A program made the translations under genes and the position numbers. From assembly GCA_020736575.1 (NCBI GenBank), contig JAGPYM010000100.1, positions 1 to 56,028 on the forward strand: 56,028 bases of DNA, written 5' to 3'. Origin of the DNA: Thelonectria olida (taxonomy: Eukaryota > Ascomycota > Sordariomycetes > Hypocreales > Nectriaceae). Shown here piece by piece: positions 21,179 through 33,698 of the stretch (positions within the stretch are counted from its first letter, which is position 1; each line of letters begins with the position of its first letter). The notes under the pieces were generated by a model that made no database searches, was not told where the DNA came from, and saw only the letters and a program-made list of their open reading frames with translations.

Positions 21179-23684
21179 CTACAATGGGAAAGCGTCTGGT
21201 ATCAAGGAACCCAAGTCATCTGTGAAGGAACTCAAGTCTAGCGCAATGCCTGAATCAAGTTCCCTCATAAAGTTCTCATCGAGCAAGTCCAAAGCCGCAT
21301 CCGTAGGAACAGAACGGGCCTCGTCACGTTCTATCGCCACGCCTTCTTCCCCTCGAGCCGTCCTCGTGGGAGGATACAAGGTCAAAGCGGCTTGCAGTAA
21401 GCGTCGTATAATCTTCCTACATCGCAACACTTGACGTGTTTCGCCGCCGAGTTTCTCTAGGGCATCGAGTGCCGTCTGCAGCTTTTGTACGAGGTATGAC
21501 GAGGCATACCGATGGCTTCTGATATCGCACTTGTGAACCGCGAGAATGCTGCCGTAGACCGCCAGTGCAGCACTGAAAGCTATGACGAGACACGTATTAG
21601 AATACGACGCTACGAATTGAGGCGCCGTGGGGTCCGGAGGGCGTCGTCCTGACTTACAGAAGTAGACTGAGTACCACCAAATTGGCAACAAGTCCTGCTG
21701 GTGAGTGGCGTGCGAAATAATCCCAATCGACTCTACGGCTGCCTCGACACACGATTCCACGCTGCTGGCGCCCATCCTGAAGATAAAGTCTTGACCAGTT
21801 CCGACCGATTCCTGTGGCTGCAATTCCAAAAGCTGGGACAAAACTGCCCTGTGAAGAAGAGTCCGCACATTCAAAAATCTGAGGGTGAGAATGGTTCGGA
21901 ACCGGCATGTCTGCCGATCCTCAGTGCCTTGCAACCGATTGAGTTCGGACGCCGTGACTTGAGGAAGCGCTTGCGGGAGCTCTTGAACCCACTTTGTCAA
22001 GTCTTGCTCTGCCTCCAAAACTTTCTCTAGCAACTTATTAAGGCTGGTGGGATGAGAATGGTTGGAGATGTTGTTATCGTAAACTGTTTCTATGATGTGT
22101 CCAAGGATAAGATAAAGTCGCCTACAAATAAATCAACATCCCATACTAGACCGCTCCATCGTAGAGCACACTCACGATGTATAGAGGAGCAAACTTGGCG
22201 TTGATGCTGTGGAAGCATTCATGTCGCTTGGAGGGCTGCCGTCAAGCGTCTCAAGCTCAACATCAGTGGGCAAGTCCATCGTCATATATGCATTAGGCAC
22301 AAGTTGTGGGCGCCCGTTGGTCATGCTGCACAGTCTGTTACCATGTCAGCTAATTGCCTCTTCTGAAGTGTCAGCAAGGCTAAGTCACGACCTGTCCATG
22401 ATAAAACACATCCACCAGGTTCGCTTCCGAAGTTCGCTCTCCAAGGGAGTACAGTTGACCTGCGTTGCATCCTGATACAAGCCAACTTGAAAAGCTGCAT
22501 GAATGAGGTTGCCGAGCATGTCCCAGGTCTGAGACGATCTCTGAGTGCCCTGAATATATTGTGTCGCCATCAACAGCGATCGTACTACTCCCATCGTCAG
22601 TATTGGTCACAACCCTTTGTACAAGAATACACACTTGAGTCGAGATTACCCGCCGCCGGCCTGATATCAGGGATTAGTTGTAGTGCCCGCTGCAAGAATA
22701 CATCTCCCATTTCCGCCCTGACTGATATTGGGAGCTCCGAAGGGCAATGAGTGGTAGCAAAGGCCATCAAAAGGTGTAAAACGCAAAGCTGGGATCGTTC
22801 GACGTTCTGAAATCCAGTCCGGCGCATGTTCGCAAGATTTCTGAGAATGTGAGGCTTGTAGAGGTATGGAAAGAATTTTCCAGTATTGTCGAAAAACACG
22901 TCTACCATGTGCAAGATATCATGGTGAGAGGGAAGAGCGTAAGCGTTTACTGTAGGCGGACTGTGTGCGGTATGCCGCCGAGTGCTGAGTTCAGGAGGTA
23001 GTGGAGATGTTGGCCTAGATATATGAAGAGATGTAGCAGCGTGGATTGCGTGCAAGTCGCCCATGCTCGATGGCAGACTCTGTCCTTGTCCAAACATCAG
23101 ACGCTGTGCGCTGACAATCTTCTGGAGAAATGCAGTATTGGACGTTGGACCTTTGCAGTATTAGCAGTCATAAAGAGGGCGTGGTTCAATGTTGTCCTAC
23201 CGAAAATGCCTGAAGACGTCTCGTCTGCGAAGGTGATTGAGCCCATACCGTCAACACTATCCGTGCTGGGAGCCAGCTCTAGTTGAGCAGTATCTGGAGG
23301 CCCGGCATCATTGCTGCGCGTACCAAAGGAGCTCCAGTGAGCTGCTTCAGCCTGGGCATCGTTCCGAACCGACGGCGTCGGCGATAGGATGCTGCCCTGG
23401 GAACTGCCTGGAACTAACCTATGCAGCATTTGCTCCATATCCCTAAGGCGAGTCTCGAGACGTGCCAGTGGCTGTCGGTCCACTGCGACTGCGGGCATTG
23501 CCAAGGAATCTCGATAATAACACTCCGCGCCCTGCTCGTCGCAGAGGTCACAGGTTGGCCGTGACCCATCACAACGGGACTTTCGCTGCCTGCAAGGCTC
23601 ACAAGCATGGGCGGTGCGTTTCCTTTTCCTTGTAAGCTTGGGTCCCTGTTGTGTATGCGTAGCATCAGTGTCGTCCATATTCAA
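21179..23684 (-). CDS. Zn2Cys6 transcription factor with fungal-specific regulatory domain (regulator 2)
   Basis: Six exons on the minus strand (23684-23201, 23150-22650, 22587-22392, 22334-22176, 22121-21658, 21579-21179) join in frame to 734 aa. All five introns are GT-AG, 48-78 nt. The zinc cluster is complete at C28, C31, C38, C45, C48 and C55, after a basic stretch (KLTRKRKR). A short LETRLRDMEQMLHRL heptad-like segment could dimerise. The regulatory domain includes VDVFFDNTGKFFPYLYKP, LIHAAFQVGLYQD, ELRKRTWWMCFIMDR and LPIWWYSVYF. It is a typical nuclear pathway regulator. It lies at the right end of island 1, about 160 bp from the left LTR of the retrotransposon, so its promoter may be exposed to silencing spreading from that block. 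Confidence 0.93.
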
Positions 23685-23846
23685 TGAAGTGCATTTTGAG
23701 GGGCTTCATCAGTTCGGTGTCCAGTTCAAACTCCCACCAACGGTTTTAGCCGCTTTATGGCCCAGTGGGGTTGTCAGGTGACTACCGACCCGTGTTAGGC
23801 TAGCCCCAGCACGGGTCACTTCGCCAAATTCTTATGACGCTTGGCC

Positions 23847-24229
23847 TCCTTTATCACGGTCCGTGACGAACACTCCATCACATGCCCTATACTAACTCCA
23901 CTTTTATTATCCAATTGCTATAGGATCACCCTTTCAAGCGCGATCTAAGTGTTTGGATTACTCTTATAATTGTGATCTAAAGGAAGGCTTATAATCTCAA
24001 CTATAATCTAAAGAAAACCCCTTTAGTATATAAATATATTTATTTAGTATATTAGATAGATATAGCTATTTTAGCTTTTAATATAACTTAGTTATACTTA
24101 TCTACTTTAAGTATATTACTAGATATAATAACCTATTATATTATTTAGACCTTAATACCCTAATCTCTCTACTAATATAAACTTAAAACCTTTTAGTTTT
24201 ATCTATTAGGAATTAATTAGATTATTATA
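23847..24229 (+). repeat. 5' LTR of the Ty3/Gypsy element
   Basis: About 383 bp, alignable over its whole length with the copy at 30279-30660. The first 90 bp or so are GC-normal (TCACGGTCCGTGACGAACAC), while the remainder is strongly C-to-T / G-to-A mutated. The exact left end is uncertain because the expected TG is not clear. Confidence 0.85.
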
Positions 24230-27200
24230 TATTAAAAGCTTTTATTTAGAAGGTTATTATATTACTTTAAGTAATATTATACTATTATAGTTATATTTAA
24301 AAGTTAATTTACTAATACTTTTAACCTTATATTAAATAACTTGCCCCTAGCTTATAATATTTTATTTAGTAATATAAAGGTTACTACTAAGGTCTAATAA
24401 TTTTAGAACTTAATTAACTAACTTTATATTTAAATATAGAATTAAAAATAATAAGCCCTAACTGTTTAATAGAATAGAGAATATAATTCTAGTGAAGTAG
24501 TTAAGCTACTCTAATTAGAACCTTTTAATAGAACTTCTAAAGATATTATACCTTTTCTTATATATTTTAGAACCTACTTCTAATAGTTTCTATATAGACT
24601 TGCCTTAGCTAAAGGAAGGGTTATATATACTTATAATTATATAAAGGGAACTGCAGCCACTTGGTTTAAACCTATTATAAGAGACTACTTTAAATATAAT
24701 AATAATATTAGTTAAGATTAAGATATAGTTAATATCTTTTTAGAATGGGATAATTTTAAAATAGTATTTAAAGATATATTTAAAATAGTTAATAAAGAGC
24801 GATAAGTAGCTATTAATATCTACTAGATTAAATAATTTAAGTCTGCTACTGCCTATTTTATTGCGTTTTAATAAGTTATAGCTAAACTTAAATAGGATAA
24901 TAATATACTTATAGAAATCTACTACTAAAGACTTAAAGAAAAAGTTAAAAATAAAACCTATAAGGCAGAATGCCTTAAGACCCTTATAAAGTTTATTATT
25001 ATAGCTATTAAAATTAATAAAAGATAGTATAAATATAGAAGAGAGAAGGCCTAAGAATGCTATATAGGATGAAATACCTTTTATAACCCTTACTACCCTA
25101 ATTAGTATTAAGCGAAGTATAATAAAAGAAAGGGAAGAGCTTAATAAAGTAATACCTCCTATAGTATAAATTTAAGACTAATAGAACTTAGAGCTATTTA
25201 GTAAGATTACTTATAAGTTATTTATTAGAATTATAAAAAGAAAGGATATTTTAAAAGTAAGTATTAGAATTCTAATAAAACTAATTAGAAGTTTAAACTT
25301 ATTTTAGAAGGTAAAAGACGCTTAAATAATACTAACTAATAGAATGAATTATAAATAGCAGTTAGAATAGCTATTAGAATACTAGTAGTAACTATTATAG
25401 TTATAACTAATTTAATAGATTATAATAAATAATATAAGTTTGCTTTATAGTATTAAGTAATATATATAAATAAGGACTATTATATTTATATTAATAGTAA
25501 AATTAATAAGTATTTTAAATTTTAAGAGTATATTTAAATGTATTAGATAGTATGCTATAATAATAACTGCTATATTTATAAAGATAGTAAGAATAATAAA
25601 TATTACCCTTATAAGTAAAAGTAAAAAGAAGGATAGGAAATATAACTTATTATATATAATAAAACCTATTTAAGAGATTACTAGATTTATAAAAATAAGG
25701 AATAAGTAAAGGTACTAATTAATATACCTAAAGATAATATACCTAATTAAGATATTTTAAAGAAAATACTAGTAATAACCTAAAGTAGCTACAATTAATT
25801 AGGATCTAGCTCTCTTAATAAAGTCATTTTTACTAGTAATAATTTATACTATTATAAGGAAGAACTAGATATTATTAACCACTCTGTTTTTTAAGCTATA
25901 AAAGAATAGATTAGTACTTTTAATTAAAAATAAGCTTTCTAATTGCATTTTATATAATATAATAAAAAGTTTAAAAAAGAATAAAGTATATTTGATTTTA
26001 TAAAGCCTATAGAATGGATATTTATATTATTTATAAAAATTACCCTAAAGGCAGATAATTTAAAAACCCTTATAGTAACCTATAAGAGTAAAACCCCAAG
26101 CCTTAAGGGAAGTAATATTATTTATAATAAAATGTTATAATAACTTATTAAAGCATACAGCTATTTAATATAACCTTAATAGAATAATTATATAAGCTAG
26201 ACTGCTATAAAAGCTTTTAATTTAAGTTTAATAAATTAAAACCTTATTAACCTAGTTAAATAAGAACTTACTATTTAAATAGGAAATAAATAAAGACCTT
26301 AAGTAATAGAAGGAGGTATTAATTAATAATAGATTTAAGAATATATTAATATAATATTAAGTTTATAAGAAACTATTTGCTAAAAAACTGGAAATAGAAC
26401 TATTAGAGCACTTTTAATAGAATTATAAGATTTAGCTAAAAAATGGAATATTAATTATATTCTACCCTATTTATAACCTTAATAAAGTATAGCTATATAA
26501 GCTTAAAAATTACCTTAAAGAAATATTAAAAAAAGAATATATTAGGATTTTTAAGTTAAAAGTAGGTTATTTAGTTATATTTATTTCTAAAAAGAATAGA
26601 AAGCTCCAACTTATTATAAATTACTATAGGCTTAATAATATTACTATTAAGGATAGAACACCCTTATTTTTAATTAATAAATTAAAGGACTGACTTTATA
26701 GGATAAAGTATTTTATTATATTAGATTTAAAGGGAGCTTATAACCTTATCTATATTAAAAAAGGATATAAATAGAAGATAGTATTTAAAATAAAGTTTAG
26801 ACTTTATAAATATCTTATTATACCCTTTAGCCTTATTAATATACTAGTAATATTTTAATAAATAATTAATAATATATTATAAGAATACCTAGATATATTT
26901 ATAGTATGCTACCTTAATAATATCCTTATTTTCTTTAGAATAGAAGAAGAATATATAGAATATATTTATAAGGTATTATAAGCTCTTAAAAACGCTAAAC
27001 TGCTAGTTAAACTAGAAAAGAGTTATTTCTATACCTTAAAAGTGGAATTTCTAGGATATATTATTTCTTATAATAAGATATAAATAGACTTAAAGAAACT
27101 TTTAGCAGTTAAGGACTAGAAGAAACTAGAGTTAGTTAAGGAAGTATAAGCCTTTTTAGAATTTGCAAACTATTACTATAAGTTCTTTAAAGATTTTAGG

Positions 27201-30200
27201 AAACTAGCTATACTACTTATTAAATTAATAAAGAAGGATTAACTGTTTATTTAGAAACTTAATACTTAAGAAGCTTTTAATAAAATTAAGGATTTTATTT
27301 TTAGCAAATTAGTATTTAAGATATTTAACCCTATATAACCTATTAAACTAGAAATAGACTTTTTAGACTTTACTTTAGGAGCCTAGATTAGATAATATAA
27401 TAATAATAGAAAGTTATATTTAATTGCATTTTACTCCTATAAGTTATATAAAGTAGAATTTAATTACCCTATTTATAATAAAGAGTTTCTTATAATTATT
27501 AATACTTTTAAAGAGTTTAGATAGTACCTTTTTAAAAGCTACTATTAGGTTATAATCTATATAAATTATAAGAATATCTTATATTTTACTATTATATAAT
27601 AATTTAGCAGATAATAATTTAAATATGCTAAATACCTATTAGAATTTAATTATATTATTAAATATAAGAAAGGATTAGAGAATAGTAGAGCTAATGCTAT
27701 TAGCTAATAATTAGATTTTAATATAAGTAAGGTTAAAATAAAAGGATAACTATTAACTTTTATGCCTAAAGGATATTTTAAATAGAACTATATTATAATT
27801 ACTATTGCCTAATATATTCCTAAATATTTAATAGAATAATAGAAGGAATGTATTTAATAATTAATTACTAGAAATAAGCTTAAATAACTTATTATTAGAT
27901 AAGCAGATTAGGTTAATTTAGTGTTAGGAATGATTACCTATTAAAAAGTAATCTACTTACTCTAGAGAATATAAAATGAATTTATTAAATACTATTATTA
28001 AACTGTTAAATATTATAAGAAATAGAACGACTTATAATTCTAGAATTTTGTTAAAAAGAACTTTTAATAGGAAGGAGTAGGACTAAATAATTACTTCTAT
28101 TGCAATTAGTGCCTAAAAAATAAAGGCCTTACCCTAAGGATAATAGGAAGAACCCTAGTTAGTAAAACCCTTATAATAATATATATAGTAAAATAGGGAA
28201 ACCTACTATTTAAATAGATTCTAAAGTATAATAAATAGCTTTTAAATAATAAGAGAATAGATAAGTAATAAGTATTAGAATACTTATAAGAGGACCTTAT
28301 ATAGGAAATCTATAAATACCTACTTTATAAATACTAAGGAATTAATAAAACCCTTAAATAAGTTAAAATAATATTTTTATTTCTTAAAATTAAAAGAATA
28401 ATTAAGAAAATCCTTAAGTAATACCTTATTTATAATAAGATAAAGGTATAATAATATAAACCTTATAGAGAATTATAATTTATATTAATTGCGGAATAAT
28501 TATAGGATTTAATTACTATAGATTTTATTATAAAATTACCCCTATTATTAGACCCTATTATAAGTATGGCCTATAATAGCATTTTAATTATTATTAATAG
28601 ACTTATTAAATTTTCTTATTTTATTTTATATTAAAAAGTAACTAATATAAAAGAATTTTTTATATCTTTTTATAAAATATTATTAGTATATATAAACTAT
28701 TTAATATAATTATTTTAAATAGAGGACTACTTTTTTTTTTAAACTTTTAGTAATACCTTATAGTAAGAATCGGACTAAACTATAAGTTAACTACAGCCTG
28801 GAGACTATAAGTTAATAGATAGACTAAATAAATGAATTAAGTCTTAAAAACTTACTTTTATTATTATATTAATTATATTTAGAACAATTAGGTTAAAAAG
28901 CTACTAATAGTATAATTAGCTTATAATATTATAATTAATAAAAGTATTAAAATTACCCTAAGCTATATAAACTTTAGGTTTACCCCTAATACTTATAAAA
29001 ATTTAAGGAATAGACTATTTATACTAATAGCTATTTTTATATTAGATTAACTTAAGAATTTATATAAAGAAATATATATAGAACTTTCTTTTATTTAGAA
29101 AATATATAAAAAATATTATAATTAGAAAAGGTTAAAGGACTAATTTCTTAAAGGGAGATATAATACTCCTTGCTATAAAAAATATTAATATAAAAAGACT
29201 AAATAAAAAACTTAACTATAAATATATTAGACCTTATAAAATTTTAGAAAAAATCTTAGAAAATAACTATAAACTGGACTTATTACTAAAGGTTAAGCTC
29301 TATTTAGTCTTTTATATTTCCTTATTTAAATTAACTAAAGGAATAATTATAATTAGAATAAATAATAATATAGAACTAAAGTTAAAAACTAATAAGTATA
29401 AGTAGAATAAATTCTTAATATTATAAAAGAAATAAATAAATTAAATACCTTATTAAATAGAAAGGCTATAATAAAAGGAAAATATATAAGAACTACTAAA
29501 ATACCTTATTTATATATAGTACCTATTAAAGAACTTTTACTAGTAATATTAGAATTAAATAAGGGACTAACTTATTAAAACCCTTATTAAAACTTAAGGA
29601 AGACTAGTCTACCTTATTAGAAATGCCTAATAATTAAAAGTTATTACTACCTAGCTTTTATAAGACTTTAATACCGAAAGAATGCTATTCCTTATCTAAC
29701 TTTTATATCCCCTATTTAAATAATTTAAACCCTTCTCCTTTACCCTCTTTTTAATTTTATAAATATAAGCTAAGCGACTTACAGTTTGGGCTAAAGATAA
29801 TTGCAGTTCTACAAGTTGGTATAAAAATTAGAATCTTATTCTAGCCTTTTCTCTTTAATTTAAGCTTTTTTACTATTTAATAAGCTATTTATTATATAAG
29901 GAAAGTTAATAGGAAAAGAGTGGAAATAGAAGAGAAATATATAAAAAGAAGCTATATTAATACTATTATATATTTAACCCTATTAAATATATTACTTATA
30001 TTATCTATTTGATTATATTATCTATTTTATAAACTAACTAAGTTTATATTTAAAATAATAAGTATAAGGTATATTAGCTAAATAAGAATTCTATTTTAAG
30101 AAATAAATTAAAGAATTATATTTAAATGTCTTTTTTACTTTTAATTTAATTATATAGCCTAATATTATATTAGTATAATAGTATAGAAAAAGAAAAATAG

Positions 30201-30278
30201 AAGTTTAAGTTAACTAACTACTAGCAGTTATATAAGGTTATAAATATGGCCTTAAGGATAAGACTAATAGAGGGGAGA
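24230..30278 (+). mobile_element. RIP-mutated Ty3/Gypsy LTR retrotransposon, internal region
   Basis: About 6 kb of A+T-rich DNA with no open frame, flanked by two LTRs. Reading the plus strand through TAA/TAG codons shows gag-like sequence first (24.3-25.7 kb, with a zinc-knuckle-like region). Reverse transcriptase follows at about 26.45-27.1 kb: KEYIRIFK, KKNRKLQLI.YYRLN, ILDLKGAYN, the YLNNILIFF remnant of the YxDD catalytic motif, and FLGYIIS. RNase H follows at about 27.3-27.7 kb and integrase at about 27.9-29.1 kb (IDFIIKLPPL, ILIIIDRLTKF). The order RT-RNaseH-IN is that of Ty3/Gypsy. CpA and TpG are almost absent and TpA is excessive, the signature of RIP. It cannot encode active proteins. 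Confidence 0.9.
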
Positions 30279-30660
30279 TATTATATTACAGTTTATAATA
30301 AATACTCTATTATATGCCTTATACTAACTCCACTTTTATTATCTAATTACTATAAAATCACCCTTTCAAATGCGATCTAAATATTTGGATTACTCTTATA
30401 ATTATAATCTAAAGGAAGGCTTACAATCTTAATTATAATTTAAAAAAAACCCCTTAGTATATAAATATATTTATTTAATATATTAGATAAATATAGCTAT
30501 TTTAACTTTTAATATAATTTAATTATACTTATCTACTTTAAGCATATTACCAGACGTAATAACCTATTATATTACTTAGACCTTAATGCCCTAATCTCTC
30601 TACTAATATAAACCTAGAACCCTCTAGTCTTATCCGTTGGGAATTGACCAGATCGTTACA
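30279..30660 (+). repeat. 3' LTR of the Ty3/Gypsy element
   Basis: 382 bp following a polypurine tract (AGAGGGGAGA at 30269-30278). It begins TATTATATTACAG, consistent with a RIP-mutated TG start, and ends GATCGTTACA. In contrast to the left copy, its outer (right) 60 bp are almost unmutated while its inner part is RIP-mutated. No convincing target-site duplication is seen; the four bases TCCT at 23847-23850 and 30661-30664 are the only candidate. Confidence 0.87.
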
Positions 30661-30699
30661 TCCTTCCTCAGCTTGCTCTCCAACTTCAATCAGATCTCA

Positions 30700-31405
30700 G
30701 GGTGAATTGTGTATCATTGATATAGTTCTGTTCTCTGTCTTCTTGACCATTCAAGGCAGACTATTTATGCCTTTTCTGTGCTATGTGGGATCAACATTGC
30801 AAAAGCGGTGGCTTAGATCCTTAGCTCCCAAACCTCGAGCCTTATTATGTCATGAGCTCGTTGCCCCCCCCATGAGTTTCTGGTTGAGTGGTACAGTACC
30901 AGTTCCGCACTTTGATTCAAGGACGCAGCCTATTAGTAGATTAAGGGCAACTTACTAGATTAGGTCTGGCAGCTGAACCAACCTGTGTCTGGCTCGGTTG
31001 GCATCCATCAAATATGGCGTTTCACCCATGATGAAATTTGTTCTTTGGTGGGTGCATTGTAGACACCGGGCAAAGTTGGCAACTCTTATGTATATCTCAT
31101 GGGTCCTATTCATCCAAATTCGCAGGCAAAGCATGGCAAATCTTCTACACTAAACATAGCCCGGCTCTCATGTCTATGCATGGGTTCGGCCTAGCAGAGA
31201 GAATGCAGTTCTTCCTGTCGCAGGAGACATCCAACATAACGTTGGTGTGGTCGTAGATTGGTGGCGCCGAAGAACAAGGAAAGGGGTTAGCCAAAATTGT
31301 AAGCCGGAGGCACAAACTGCTTCTTTCGGACTACAGTCTAATTTCCCCATGGGTGTCCATGCAACCAGGAAATATTTGCGGAGGAGTGTGGAGAAATCGG
31401 GCGAT
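30700..31405 (+). pseudogene. Relic of an NmrA-like gene (relative of NmrA 1)
   Basis: Broken pieces follow the order of NmrA 1. GINIAKAVA is near 30790 (NmrA 1: QQINIANAAAK). MSSLPP-type sequence with VPVPHFDSRTQP lies at 30850-30935 (NmrA 1: MSSLPPAS...KVPHFDYKHAAY). AVLPVAGDIQHNVGVVVD is at 31203-31258 (NmrA 1: AILPIGGDVQHNVGVVVE). A QEIFAEECGEIG-like end is near 31370. Stops and frame changes are frequent. The N-terminal dinucleotide-binding part is missing, and the relic abuts the right LTR at 30660, so the insertion or a linked deletion may have removed it. Base composition is normal. Confidence 0.78.
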
Positions 31406-31427
31406 GGCTATCTATAGATGACCACTG

Positions 31428-31435
31428 TATAAATA
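31428..31435 (+). promoter_or_regulatory. TATA box candidate of the MFS transporter
   Basis: TATAAATA about 105 bp upstream of the ATG at 31537, followed by a C/A-rich leader. Confidence 0.55.
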
Positions 31436-31536
31436 CAGCAACATCACCCTTCCAATGCCAACCATACACCCCAGAATCAGCTTGATCTGTTACATTTTCT
31501 TTCATCATCATTGTTCACTATTCCAGCCGCGCAACA

Positions 31537-33308
31537 ATGCCATCTCTAGAGACGGAGAAGTCTGCGCAGCCAGCCCATGATGAGGGCACAGTCAATCAGC
31601 AAGACGCCCACTTGACGGACCAGGAAGATCGCGAAGCCACCAAGTGGCAAGCAATCCGACGCAATCCTCGAGCCTTTTTCTGGTGTCTCTATGCCGTTTG
31701 GACTGTCCTCCTAGTCAGCTACGAGAACCAGGCCTCTGGTATCGTTATCAGTATCCCGCAGTTTCGAAAGGACTTTGGTTCCTTTTTTAGTGGCGACTAC
31801 GTCCTCTCGGCTAAGTGGCAGGCTGCCTTCAGTGGTGCACCCGTCGCCTCGTAAGTCAATGTTAGGATGTGTTATTCGAAGACAAGCAAGCACTGATCCA
31901 AGTATAGACAGGTCATCGGAGCTCTAGCAACCGGTCAAGTCGCGGATTGGATCGGTCGACGAAACACCATGGTCATCGCCCTCGTCATTTCCTTCGCCGC
32001 AATCACACTCGAGTTTGTAGCCACTACAAATGAGCAGTTTTTCGGTGGCAAGTTCCTCAATGGATTTGCCGCTGGTACATTACAGGCCGTTTCGGGCACA
32101 TATATCGGCGAGGTGAGGACACCTCATGTTGTCGATGAGATTTGCAACTTATGGCTGATATAAAACTTGATGACGGCAGATTGTACCTCTTGCGCTTCGT
32201 GGTCTGATGACCTGCCTCATCGCCCTATCATACACCGTTGGCCCGTTCACTGTGGCTTTGATCGTAAACAGTGAAGGCGATAGCGGCAACAAATGGGCAT
32301 ACCGTTCCGTATTCTGCTCTCAGTATGGCTTTGCCGCTATCTCGGCTGCCTTCGTTTTCTTCGTGCCAGAGTAAGTGCACACCCTCGCCGCAATGGAACA
32401 CATGCTGACTTTATTCAAGATCTCCTTGGTGGCTCATCAGTCGGGGACGCGACGACCGGGCTCTGGATAGCCTCCGCCGCCTTGGTTATAGCTCAGAGAC
32501 GGGCGAAGATGTCAGGCGCTTGGCAACCATCAAGATAACGCTGGATGAGATTCGAAGTGAAACGGAAGGTGTCACCTATCTCGAATGCTTCCGCAAGTCC
32601 AACCTCCGCCGAACTCTGGTTTCGATTGCACCTTTGGTCATTCAGCAGTTTACCGGAATCGTCTTTGCTGCCTCGTACTCGACTTATTACGCGCAGTTGG
32701 CTGGTTACAGTACAGATATGTCTTTCAAGCTGCAGATTGTCCAGCAAGTCCTGTCCATGGTCGGCAATGTCATCTCCTGGTACCTGATCGATAAGGTTGG
32801 CCGCCGCGGCTTGACTCTGTATGGTACTATCGGCTTAACAGTTATTCTGTGGGTTATGGGTGGACTGGCTGTTGGTGGTTCGACCGTGGAACTCAAAGGA
32901 GCCGTCGCCATGATTCTCCTCTATTGCTTTCTCTACAACGTCAGCATCGGCGCCACTGCTTACACTTGTCTAACCGAGATCGCGACCTCTCGTCTACGCG
33001 TCAAGACCATTGCGATTGGTCTTGCTGTGGCGAATTCCATCTCGGTCATGTGGAGCTTTGTCCTCCCTTATATGTTCAACCCCGATAAGGCGAACCTCGG
33101 GGGTAAGCTCGGTTTCGTTTTTGGTGGCTTGTGTTTCCCTTCTATTGCGGTCATTTGGTGGTTCCAGCCAGAAACCAAGTATCGATCCTATGAGGAGCTT
33201 GATGAGATGTTTGCAAAGAAGGTACCTGCAAGGCATTTCGACAAGTATCGCACCGAGGCCGAACAACGGGGTGAAGCAGCCAAGGTGGCTGCTGAGGCCA
33301 AGTCTTGA
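31537..33308 (+). CDS. MFS sugar-porter-type transporter
   Basis: Four exons (31537-31850, 31908-32112, 32180-32370, 32420-33308) join in frame to 532 aa; introns are GT-AG, 49-67 nt. The N-terminal cytosolic stretch is about 55 residues, then membrane segments begin (FFWCLYAVWTVLLVSYE). Sugar-porter landmarks are GQVADWIGRRNTM (loop 2-3), FLNGFAAGTLQAVSGTYIGEIVP, VFFVPESPWWLISRGRDDRAL (PESPRWL-like), QQFTGIVFAASYSTYY, LIDKVGRRGL, and PETKYRSYEELDEMF near the C-terminus. These place it near the maltose/alpha-glucoside permease-like group. That group also includes importers of small organic compounds, so in this cluster an aromatic-acid or glycoside substrate is possible. Integral plasma-membrane protein with about 12 helices. 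Confidence 0.94.
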
Positions 33309-33698
33309 GTTTCCAGCATCCAACAACGAACAACAGGCCTCGACAAAGCTCATCTGTGACACTTTCGACACGGCTCTGGGTTGGAGTGCAGCTGTAGCCT
33401 CGAAGTGAAATTCATGTAGGAACACTCAATGCGCAGGAGGAATCAAGGTTGGTTTGATAGGCTCATGCAATTCTATCATAGCAAATTGTTTCAAGTTTAT
33501 CTGTACTCGATAGTGGGCAAATTGTCTTTGTTCTGATCTGGATAGCTTTGCGGGGATCATAGGTCATCGGAGTAGCATTCTTTCGAGACAGGTCCTTCCT
33601 TCAACTCTGACATACAGCATGGGTCACGAGTTAACTTGCATGGTGCCATACCGTGTCTCTTTTCTACCATCTATAGCATGTATTAAGGTTCCTTCTCG
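33309..33698. other. Intergenic region between convergent transporter and GST genes
   Basis: 390 bp with no recognisable gene; it should hold the 3' ends of both flanking genes. Confidence 0.5.

Noticed and set aside
23847..30664. TCCT as a target-site duplication of the retrotransposon
   Set aside because: Using it would require placing the left LTR start inside the region that aligns with the right LTR, so it is probably coincidence.
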